This document shows, piece after piece, positions 23,667 through 29,971 of a stretch of 44,065 nt of DNA; the first letter of the stretch is position 1, and each line of letters starts with the position of its first letter. The stretch lies in assembly GCA_001802945.1 (NCBI GenBank), contig MHAK01000117.1, positions 1 to 44,065 of the forward strand, given 5' to 3'. The position numbers and the translations under genes were made by a program. Source of the stretch: Ignavibacteria bacterium RIFCSPLOWO2_12_FULL_56_21 (GTDB lineage Bacteria; Bacteroidota; Ignavibacteria; UBA10030). Under the pieces are notes generated by a model, which saw only the letters and a list, made by a program, of their open reading frames with translations, ran no database searches and had not been told where the DNA came from.

Positions 23667-23700
23667 GGTGGCGCAATCAAGGCGATTTCTGCTTTCCAAG

Positions 23701-23731
23701 GCCCCCGGCAATCAACTGCCCGGGGCTTTTT
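23701..23731 (+). terminator. Intrinsic terminator after trxB
   Basis: GCCCCCGGC (23701-23709) pairs with GCCCGGGGC (23718-23726) with a single C-C mismatch and an 8-nt loop, followed by five T and then ATT. It is a strong terminator immediately upstream of the sppA promoter. Confidence 0.88.
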
Positions 23732-23732
23732 A

Positions 23733-23761
23733 TTGACTCTCAGGGGGTTGTTTCTTATAAT
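23733..23761 (+). promoter_or_regulatory. Sigma-70-like promoter for sppA
   Basis: TTGACT (23733-23738) and a perfect TATAAT (23756-23761) are separated by 17 bp. The predicted start is about 23768, leaving a short leader of about 28 nt before ATG 23796. This is the best promoter match in the window. Confidence 0.7.
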
Positions 23762-23795
23762 TCCTGACAAATCAACGACTTAGGCGGCCCGGCAA

Positions 23796-24701
23796 ATGTC
23801 CCGAACTGCGAAGTGGATACTTGGCATTGGAGTAGCACTGTGCGGATTCATCGCCTTGTTCGTGATCTCCGTGCTGTCTATTATGGGCACTTCGGATGAC
23901 TCGGATGACGTTCCGTCATTTTCCGGGGACCGGGTTGCGCTCGTAGAACTCAACGAGCCGATCTTTTCATCGGGAGAGATTGTCCGGCAATTGAAGAAAT
24001 ACCGGCACAATCGTGGAGTGAAGGCTATTGTTTTCCGCATCGAATCCCCGGGCGGCGGCGTGTCGGCAAGCCAGGAAATCTACGAGGAAGTAAAGAAGAC
24101 CCGCGATTCGGGGACACCTGTGGTAGTGTCCATGGGCTCTGTCGCCGCAAGCGGTGGTTACTATGTGGCGTGCGGCGCGGACAAGATCGTCGCGAACCCG
24201 GGAACGTTGACGGGCAGTATTGGCGTCATCTTCCAGTTTCTGCAGTTCGAGGATCTTATGAAGAAGCTTGGCGTAGAAGCATCGACGTTCAAATCGGGAG
24301 AGCTCAAGGACATCGGATCACCATTCCGCAAGACAACGCCTCAGGAACGCGCCTACTTCCAGCAACTTGTCGAGGATGTCTACCAGCAATTTGTGGACGT
24401 TGTGGCGAAGGAACGAAAATTGAAAGAGAGTTTCGTCCGTAAGTACGCCGATGGGCGCGTATTTTCCGGACGTCAGGCTGTGGCCTGGGGTTTTGTCGAC
24501 ACACTGGGAACGTATGAGGATGCGATCGCCATCGCAGGCACCATGGGCGGCATCCGCGGTACACCGAAGACGATTCGTGAATACAAACGACGAACTTTCT
24601 TGCAGGACCTGATGGGAGAGACGGTCACCGACCTCGAGCGGATGAAGGATGAGTTCCTGCATCAATCTGCGCTGCAATACCGTATGCGAACCCCGTACTA
24701 A
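23796..24701 (+). CDS. sppA: Signal peptide peptidase SppA
   Basis: A membrane-anchored serine protease with a Ser-Lys dyad that degrades cleaved signal peptides. 301 residues, the short SppA form (B. subtilis type) rather than the double-domain 67K form. The N-terminal transmembrane segment is about residues 7-29. The SDH/ClpP-like core has FRIESPGGGVSASQEI, and GSVAASGGYYVA with the nucleophile Ser119 and TGSIGV. The catalytic lysine is K166 in TFKSGELKD. The start is ATG 23796, downstream of a near-consensus promoter. The HU gene follows after 17 bp. Confidence 0.94.
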   Translation: MSRTAKWILGIGVALCGFIALFVISVLSIMGTSDDSDDVPSFSGDRVALVELNEPIFSSGEIVRQLKKYRHNRGVKAIVFRIESPGGGVSASQEIYEEVKKTRDSGTPVVVSMGSVAASGGYYVACGADKIVANPGTLTGSIGVIFQFLQFEDLMKKLGVEASTFKSGELKDIGSPFRKTTPQERAYFQQLVEDVYQQFVDVVAKERKLKESFVRKYADGRVFSGRQAVAWGFVDTLGTYEDAIAIAGTMGGIRGTPKTIREYKRRTFLQDLMGETVTDLERMKDEFLHQSALQYRMRTPY

Positions 24702-24718
24702 TTCGCCCAGGAGGTCCT

Positions 24719-25015
24719 GTGACAAAAGCCGATATCGTGGATGTCATTGCATCCGCCACCGGACTCACGAAAGTGGAGACCGAGGCCGTGGTGGACGGCT
24801 TCATCCAGACGGTCATCAATGCGATGAAAGAGGGGAAGAATATTGAAATCCGTGGTTTTGGCAGTTTCAAGGTCAAGAAGCGAAAAGGGCGCATTGCCCG
24901 CAATCCCCGGACGGGAGATCAGGTGATGGTAGACGAGCACTATGTGCCTATCTTCAAAGTGTCGAAAGAATTGAAACACGTTGTCGATGAGAACCTGAAG
25001 AAGGCGGGAGTGTAA
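24719..25015 (+). CDS. HU/IHF family DNA-binding protein
   Basis: 98 residues, a small basic nucleoid-associated protein of the HU/IHF fold that bends DNA as a dimer. The N-terminal helices begin TKADIVDVIASATGLTK. The DNA-binding signature GFGSFKVKKRKGRIARNPRTG is present, with the proline of ARNPRTG that intercalates in DNA. It starts at GTG 24719 with a strong AGGAGG about 5 nt upstream. HU versus IHF cannot be decided from sequence. It sits between sppA and a zinc-ribbon/TPR gene, in one likely transcription unit. Confidence 0.94.
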   Translation: MTKADIVDVIASATGLTKVETEAVVDGFIQTVINAMKEGKNIEIRGFGSFKVKKRKGRIARNPRTGDQVMVDEHYVPIFKVSKELKHVVDENLKKAGV

Positions 25016-25020
25016 CAGGT

Positions 25021-25752
25021 ATGAAACCAAAATTGCTCTGCGCGAAATGTGGAGCCGATGTGCAGATCAATATGGCGTATTGCCCATCATGCGGGACTGC
25101 TTTGGAATGGTCCGGCGGCCGGCAACGCAAAACGCAGCAAGGCAAGGACAAACCGTCAGGTCCTGCCACTTTTCCTGTCCGCAACGTCGTCATGCTTGTG
25201 CTGGCAATTGCTGCTGTCGCGGCGGTGCTCGAGTACGCCACTAGCCCAAAGACCGTTCCTCAAGCGGCGCAAACCTCGTCTGCCCAGAGTACAAGCACGA
25301 ATCAGGCCGGCCAATCGGCTGCGAACATGGCGGCATTACCTCATATCCAGGAGCTCGAAACTCAGCTGAATGCTTCGCCCGAGAATCAGGAGTTACGCAA
25401 GGATCTTGGGAATCATCTTATGGACAACAAGTTCTACGACCGTGCCATTGCGGTCTACAGGGACTATCTTCGACGGGACCCGAAGAACCCTGACATACGT
25501 GTCGACATGGGTATTTGCATGAAGGAAACGGGTGACCTTGAAGGTGCGCAGCGAGAAATGTCTACGGCGTTGACGTATCAACCGAAACATCTGTACGCGC
25601 ACTTCAACTTGGGCATCGTATATTTGTCGCAGGGAAAGATCGAGGAGGCGAATGCTTGGCTCCAGAAGACCGTTGCCCTTGATGCGAACAGTGAAGTAGG
25701 GAAACGAGCGCAACAGCTGTTGCAACAGCACAATTCACTTCCAACACCATAA
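25021..25752 (+). CDS. Zinc-ribbon, membrane-anchored TPR protein
   Basis: 243 residues with three recognisable parts. A zinc ribbon at the N-terminus has CAKC at residues 8-11 and CPSC at about 21-24. A single membrane helix lies at about 57-75 (VVMLVLAIAAVAAVLEY). After a Ser/Thr/Gln/Ala-rich linker, two or three TPR units occur (about 125-235), including DNKFYDRAIAVYRDYLRRDPKNPDIRVDMG and HLYAHFNLGIVYLSQGKIEEA. The layout suggests a cytoplasmic zinc ribbon and a periplasmic TPR scaffold, or a topology in which the ribbon faces a partner. The function is unknown. It starts 5 bp after the HU gene. Confidence 0.85.
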   Translation: MKPKLLCAKCGADVQINMAYCPSCGTALEWSGGRQRKTQQGKDKPSGPATFPVRNVVMLVLAIAAVAAVLEYATSPKTVPQAAQTSSAQSTSTNQAGQSAANMAALPHIQELETQLNASPENQELRKDLGNHLMDNKFYDRAIAVYRDYLRRDPKNPDIRVDMGICMKETGDLEGAQREMSTALTYQPKHLYAHFNLGIVYLSQGKIEEANAWLQKTVALDANSEVGKRAQQLLQQHNSLPTP

Positions 25753-25773
25753 CCGTTCTTCGGAGGACGCTCC

Positions 25774-25869
25774 ATGCCCAGCGGAAAGAAGCGTAAACGC
25801 CACAAGATGGCGACGCACAAGCGCAAAAAGCGCCTGCGTAAGCTTCGTCATAAGAAGAAAAACCGTTAG
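25774..25869 (+). CDS. 31-residue basic protein, bS22/AURKAIP1-COX24-like
   Basis: The ORF begins MPSGKKRKRHKMATHKRKKR and reads to TAG at 25867-25869, giving 31 residues of which about 60% are Lys, Arg or His. GGAGG lies 7 nt before ATG 25774 (25762-25766). The pattern matches the short basic proteins of FCB genomes annotated as AURKAIP1/COX24-domain proteins, related to mycobacterial bS22 and mitochondrial mS38, which bind the small ribosomal subunit. Ribosome association is therefore likely but is inference. Standard ORF length cut-offs would miss it. A terminator follows at once, and it trails the zinc-ribbon/TPR gene by 21 bp. Confidence 0.8.
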   Translation: MPSGKKRKRHKMATHKRKKRLRKLRHKKKNR

Positions 25870-25879
25870 CCCATCGACT

Positions 25880-25913
25880 TCCGCCCTGCGTTCATCGCGG
25901 GGCGGAGTTTTCT
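25880..25913 (+). terminator. Terminator-like hairpin after small basic gene
   Basis: TCCGCCC (25880-25886) pairs with GGGCGGA or a near equivalent (25899-25906), with an inner CG pairing and TTCAT in the loop, followed by GTTTTC. It is a moderately strong hairpin with a short T run. It ends about 12 bp before the next start. Confidence 0.6.
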
Positions 25914-25924
25914 CAAGGATGTGT

Positions 25925-26830
25925 ATGCGCCGGTCCGCGGCAGTTCTGCTCAGTCTCGTCAGTGCCTTTGCCACGATTTTCATCGCTCCGTCTGTCGGAC
26001 TGTCCTGGGGGTTCTTTGCCCATCGCGAGATCCATCGTCAGGCGATCAAAAACCTTCCCCCGGAAATGGGCGACTTCTTTGCAGCATGGTCGGATACGTT
26101 GATCGCATTGTCGATCGCTCCCGACGTGCGACGGTCAAAGGATACCCTTGAAGCGTTGAAACACTACATAGATATCGATCGGTACGGCGGACTTCCGTTT
26201 CGAGAACTTCCCCGGGCGTATGCAGACGCTGTGCGAAAATACGGAAGAGCTCATGTCGATTCGAACGGGACCGTCCCCTGGACGATTATTGCCACTCTCG
26301 AAGGTCTGACGGATGCCATGCGTCGCAAAGACCGGGATGCGATCCTCGCACGTGCAGGGGACCTCGGGCACTACGTGGCGGACGCACATGTGCCCCTTCA
26401 CGCCACAGAGAACTACGACGGTCAAATCACTGGACAGAAGGGATTGCACAGTCGGTGGGAATCCCGAATTCCGGAACGGTTTGGGCAATCGTATCGTATT
26501 GGAGGGGGAACGGCTGTTTATATCGCCCAGCCGCTTGATAATGCTTTCAGTATCGTTCTCGAGAGCTTTTCTCAAGTGGATTCCGTGCTCGAAGCTGACC
26601 GGAAGGCTTGCGCCGGAATCCCAAAAGAAGAATTGATAACGACCCGTGAGGTAAAGGGACGGATGGTGTCCGAGTATTCCACCGCTTACTATGACGCCAT
26701 GCACCGCGAGCTGAACGGCATGGTCGAGCGTCGCATGCAGAAAGCCTCCGTCTCTGTCGCCAGTCATTGGTACACCGCATGGGTGAACGCGGGACGTCCC
26801 GACTTTTCAACCTTGTTGCCGCAAAAGTGA
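25925..26830 (+). CDS. Secreted zinc-dependent nuclease/phospholipase C-like protein
   Basis: 301 residues from ATG 25925, chosen over ATG 25919 because AAGG lies 6 nt upstream of it. An N-terminal signal peptide (about 1-27) ends just before SWGFFAHREIHR. In the S1/P1 nuclease and PC-PLC superfamily a mature N-terminal tryptophan and following histidines bind zinc, and here Trp28, His33 and His37 fit that layout. Further candidate ligands are in HYIDIDRYG (about 79-87), LGHYVADAHVPLH (about 148-160) and KGLHSRWE. It is probably a periplasmic or secreted trinuclear-zinc hydrolase. Nucleic acid versus phospholipid as substrate cannot be told from sequence. Confidence 0.75.
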   Translation: MRRSAAVLLSLVSAFATIFIAPSVGLSWGFFAHREIHRQAIKNLPPEMGDFFAAWSDTLIALSIAPDVRRSKDTLEALKHYIDIDRYGGLPFRELPRAYADAVRKYGRAHVDSNGTVPWTIIATLEGLTDAMRRKDRDAILARAGDLGHYVADAHVPLHATENYDGQITGQKGLHSRWESRIPERFGQSYRIGGGTAVYIAQPLDNAFSIVLESFSQVDSVLEADRKACAGIPKEELITTREVKGRMVSEYSTAYYDAMHRELNGMVERRMQKASVSVASHWYTAWVNAGRPDFSTLLPQK

Positions 26831-26860
26831 GAACTTGAACCTTCTCTGCTTCTGTCGTTG

Positions 26861-26868
26861 TATCTTTG
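26861..26868 (+). promoter_or_regulatory. Possible Bacteroidota-type -7 box upstream of YtxH gene
   Basis: TATCTTTG matches the TAnnTTTG element exactly, about 57 bp before ATG 26925. The upstream TTG (26835-26837) is 23 bp away, longer than the usual 19-21. Other promoters in the window look sigma-70-like, so support is limited. Confidence 0.3.
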
Positions 26869-26924
26869 AACCCGATTCTGTAAGTTGACCGTTATTCCGC
26901 TCAGTACGATTTGGAGAAATTATC

Positions 26925-27263
26925 ATGGCACAGGAAAATGATGGAATGGCAAAGGGGTTGATCGTCGGTTTTTTTTCGGGTGCAATCGTTGGGGCTGTGG
27001 TTGGCTTGTTGATGGCTCCGAAATCCGGCAGGGAATTGCGCTCAGAGCTGAAGACTCGCGCGAACGACCTGATGGACGAAGCACAAGACTACGTGCAGCG
27101 CGCCCGCTCGAAAGCGGTCGACGTGGTCAATGAAGGGAAGAAAAGGTCAGACGACCTCGTCAGCGACGCCCGCAAGAAGGCGGATACACTGCTCGGCGAC
27201 GCAGAACGGATTCTGACCGACGCCCGTACCAAGAATGCCGGGGACCCCGGACGCGGAGTCTGA
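26925..27263 (+). CDS. YtxH domain protein
   Basis: 112 residues. An N-terminal glycine-rich membrane helix (about 9-30, GLIVGFFSGAIVGAVVGLLMAP) is followed by the conserved KSGRELRSELK motif of YtxH proteins. The rest is a long amphipathic, Ala/Lys/Asp-rich helix (about 40-105) with repeated heptads. YtxH proteins are small membrane proteins linked to envelope stress in several bacteria; their biochemical role is unclear. GGAG precedes the ATG. The next gene, a DUF948 protein, often accompanies YtxH, which supports the call. Confidence 0.88.
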   Translation: MAQENDGMAKGLIVGFFSGAIVGAVVGLLMAPKSGRELRSELKTRANDLMDEAQDYVQRARSKAVDVVNEGKKRSDDLVSDARKKADTLLGDAERILTDARTKNAGDPGRGV

Positions 27264-27312
27264 CCGACCCGCCGGCTGATCCGCTCACTTTCACGTTTCA
27301 GAATACCTCGGA

Positions 27313-27720
27313 GTGGCAGTGGAATCGTTCGTACAGTTTGCCCAAGTGCTGGCACTCCTGAGTGCGTCGGCACTTTGCATCTATCTCATCGTGTCGTTGG
27401 TGAAACTCAACGACGTGCTTGCCTCGCTGCAACGCGATGTCGCCGAGATCACGCGGAATCTTAAGCCGGTGCTGGAAAACCTCGCGGCCGTGGCGGAAAA
27501 ACTGCGGTCGATCACGACAAAGGTCGACGAACAAGCCAACCTGTTCAAGGGTTCGCTTGAAACGGTACGCCGAGTTGCCGACAACATCGAACAGTTCGAA
27601 GTCCGCATCCAGGAACGCCTCGAAGAACCTGTTACACGCGTATTGGCGATCGTGGGAGGCGTCATTCAAAAACTCGCCTCTTTCGTTGGAATCCGCTCCA
27701 CTACCGGCCAAGCCGGGTAG
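27313..27720 (+). CDS. DUF948-like membrane protein
   Basis: 135 residues with one N-terminal membrane helix (about 8-28) followed by a long coiled coil (about 30-110) and a short hydrophobic C-terminal stretch (VLAIVGGVIQKLASF). Size and layout match DUF948 proteins, which commonly neighbour YtxH genes. The start is GTG 27313, with another GTG at 27319; the ribosome binding site is weak. It is likely envelope-associated, but no activity can be inferred. A strong hairpin follows the stop. Confidence 0.75.
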   Translation: MAVESFVQFAQVLALLSASALCIYLIVSLVKLNDVLASLQRDVAEITRNLKPVLENLAAVAEKLRSITTKVDEQANLFKGSLETVRRVADNIEQFEVRIQERLEEPVTRVLAIVGGVIQKLASFVGIRSTTGQAG

Positions 27721-27728
27721 ACCCTCCT

Positions 27729-27757
27729 GCGCGGCGGTTCCTTCGGGACCGCCGCGC
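27729..27757 (+). terminator. Strong T-less hairpin between DUF948 gene and EF-G-like gene
   Basis: GCGCGGCGGT (27729-27738) pairs perfectly with ACCGCCGCGC (27748-27757), and the stem can extend into a loop containing TTCG. No T tract follows. It may slow RNA decay or polymerase, or be a terminator of unusual type. Confidence 0.5.
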
Positions 27758-27785
27758 TGTGTCTTGATGCGAAAGGAACAACACC

Positions 27786-29891
27786 GTGGCTCACGGATCG
27801 ACAACCATCTATACTGCCGACCGTATCCGGAACATTACGCTCGTCGGACACGGCGGCTGCGGCAAGACCACCCTTTCTGAATCCCTCCTGTTTGTTTCCG
27901 GCGCCGTCAACAGACACGGCCGCGTCGAAGAAGGCAATACCGTCTCCGACTACCACCCGGACGAGATCGAACGGAAAATATCCATCAACGCATCGCTCCT
28001 CCACTGCAGTTGGAAGGACACAAAGGTCAACATCCTCGATACTCCAGGATATTCCGATTTCACCGGCGATGTCATCAGTTCGCTTCGCGTTTCCGATACG
28101 GCCGTTGTCCTTCTGAAAGCCGTCGAAGGCGTCGAAGTTGGGTCTGAGATCGTCTGGAACTCTGTCGCGGGGATGAAATCGTCCGCCATCCTGTTGATCA
28201 ACAAGCTCGATAACGAGAACGCAGACTTTGAGCACGCCGTCTCCACAGCACGGGAGCGCTTTGGGCACGACGTCGCTGTAGTGCAGTTCCCCGTGAACGA
28301 AGGGCTTGGGTTCGACAGCGTCATAGATGTTCTGCAAATGAAAATGATACAGTTTTCCAAGGACGGCACTGCGGCTGCTGTTGCTGACATCCACGGCGAA
28401 TGGAAGGACCGGGCCGAACAGCTGCATGAAGAATTGATCGAGAAGATCGCCGAGACCGATGAGGCGCTTATGAATAAGTTCTTCGACGACGGGACTCTCG
28501 GCGGAAAAGAACTTGAGAAAGGGCTGCGCACGGCTTTGGCTGAACGAAAGATCTTTCCCGTTCTGTGTTCATCGGGGTCAACCGGCGCGGGAACTTCCAC
28601 ATTACTCGACTTCGTCACGGCGTATTGCCCTTCGCCCCTCGACCGGCCGCCGGTCCCGGGAACAAATGTGCAGGCCAAGGCGGAAGTAACGGTCGCTCCG
28701 GACGTGAATGGTCCGCCATCACTGTTTGTCTTCCGCACGGTATCCGAAGAACATGTCGGGGAATTGTCGTACTTCCGCGTGTATTCCGGTTTCGTGGTCC
28801 CGGGGCTGGACCTCATGAACGAGTCCAACGCCAAGGTTGAACGCCTTGGACAGATCTTCGTGATGAATGGACGGGACCGAAAAGAAACATCACGGCTTAA
28901 CGCCGGAGACCTCGGCGCGGTCGTCAAGCTCAAAGACACCCACACCAACAATACTCTGAGCGCCAAAGTCTTCCCGATTGTGTATCCACCCATCGTCTTC
29001 CCCGACCCGGTGATCCGAATGGCGATCAACTCGAAGGCAAAAGGGGACGAAGACCGAATGGCCACCGGACTCCACGCCTTGCATGAAGAAGACCCTACCT
29101 TTGTCATAAGCGTCGACGGACAACTGAATCAGACCGTGATCGCGGGCCAGGGGGAGCTGCATCTTCTGATTGTCACAAAGAGATTGAAGCAGAAATATGG
29201 GGTTGAGGTTGAACTGACTGAACCGAAGATCCCGTACAAGGAAACAATCCGCGGCGCGGTCATGGATGCAGAGTACAAACACAAGAAACAAACGGGGGGA
29301 AGGGGTCAGTTCGGCCATGTCCATTTGAAGGTCGAGCCGCTTCCGCGCGGGGGAGGTTTTGAGTTCGTCGATGCCGTCGTCGGCGGCGTTGTTCCTGGGA
29401 GGTTTATTCCCGCCGTGGAAAAAGGGGTGATCGACTCCATGCACCGCGGCGTCCTCGCAGGCTATGAAGTGGTTGATGTCCGGGTTACGCTGTTCGACGG
29501 CTCGTATCACTCGGTCGATTCCGACGAACACTCCTTCAGAATGGCCGGCACTATGGCCTTTAAGAAAGGATTCCTGGAAGCGCGTCCCGTGCTGCTTGAA
29601 CCGATCCATGTGATCACGGTTACCGTTCCCGATGAATATATGGGCGACGTCATGGGAGACATTTCCGGCCGTCGCGGCAAAATATTGGGTATGGAAGCCG
29701 ACGGTCATTTCCAGGTGATCAAAGCCCAGGTTCCGCTCGCCGAAATTCATAAGTACTCCACCATCTTGCGGTCGATGACCCAGGGACGCGGCGTATACAG
29801 AACAACGTTCTCGCACTACGAAGAAATGCCGCGCGAACAAGCCGATAAGATCATTGTACTGCACGACAAGACCAAGGTCGAAGGCGAATAA
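27786..29891 (+). CDS. Elongation factor G-like GTPase (EF-G2 type)
   Basis: A 701-residue translational GTPase with EF-G domain order: G domain (1-290), domain II (about 310-395), III and V-type ferredoxin folds and domain IV (about 475-610). G1 is GHGGCGKTT (residues 21-29), G3 is DTPGYSDF (85-92), and G4 is NKLD (139-142). In canonical EF-G, G3 reads DTPGHVDF, and its histidine positions the catalytic water; here it is Tyr89. The same change occurs in EF-G2/FusA2-type paralogues, which have weak ribosome-stimulated GTPase activity. It is therefore probably not the main translocase. It starts at GTG 27786 with AAAGGAA upstream. T-less hairpins flank it on both sides. Confidence 0.9.
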   Translation: MAHGSTTIYTADRIRNITLVGHGGCGKTTLSESLLFVSGAVNRHGRVEEGNTVSDYHPDEIERKISINASLLHCSWKDTKVNILDTPGYSDFTGDVISSLRVSDTAVVLLKAVEGVEVGSEIVWNSVAGMKSSAILLINKLDNENADFEHAVSTARERFGHDVAVVQFPVNEGLGFDSVIDVLQMKMIQFSKDGTAAAVADIHGEWKDRAEQLHEELIEKIAETDEALMNKFFDDGTLGGKELEKGLRTALAERKIFPVLCSSGSTGAGTSTLLDFVTAYCPSPLDRPPVPGTNVQAKAEVTVAPDVNGPPSLFVFRTVSEEHVGELSYFRVYSGFVVPGLDLMNESNAKVERLGQIFVMNGRDRKETSRLNAGDLGAVVKLKDTHTNNTLSAKVFPIVYPPIVFPDPVIRMAINSKAKGDEDRMATGLHALHEEDPTFVISVDGQLNQTVIAGQGELHLLIVTKRLKQKYGVEVELTEPKIPYKETIRGAVMDAEYKHKKQTGGRGQFGHVHLKVEPLPRGGGFEFVDAVVGGVVPGRFIPAVEKGVIDSMHRGVLAGYEVVDVRVTLFDGSYHSVDSDEHSFRMAGTMAFKKGFLEARPVLLEPIHVITVTVPDEYMGDVMGDISGRRGKILGMEADGHFQVIKAQVPLAEIHKYSTILRSMTQGRGVYRTTFSHYEEMPREQADKIIVLHDKTKVEGE

Positions 29892-29913
29892 GGGAATGCG
29901 ACAGCTCTCCGGA

Positions 29914-29944
29914 CGGGCCCTGATGAGCGATCCATCAGGGCCCG
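29914..29944 (+). terminator. Perfect T-less hairpin after EF-G-like gene
   Basis: GGGCCCTGATG (29915-29925) and CATCAGGGCCC (29933-29943) are perfect inverted repeats. A further CG pair (29914 with 29944) gives 12 bp around a 7-nt loop. There is no T run. It lies between the EF-G-like gene and uvrA. Confidence 0.55.
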
Positions 29945-29971
29945 CCGCATTGTAGAACGGGTCCCCCGCGC

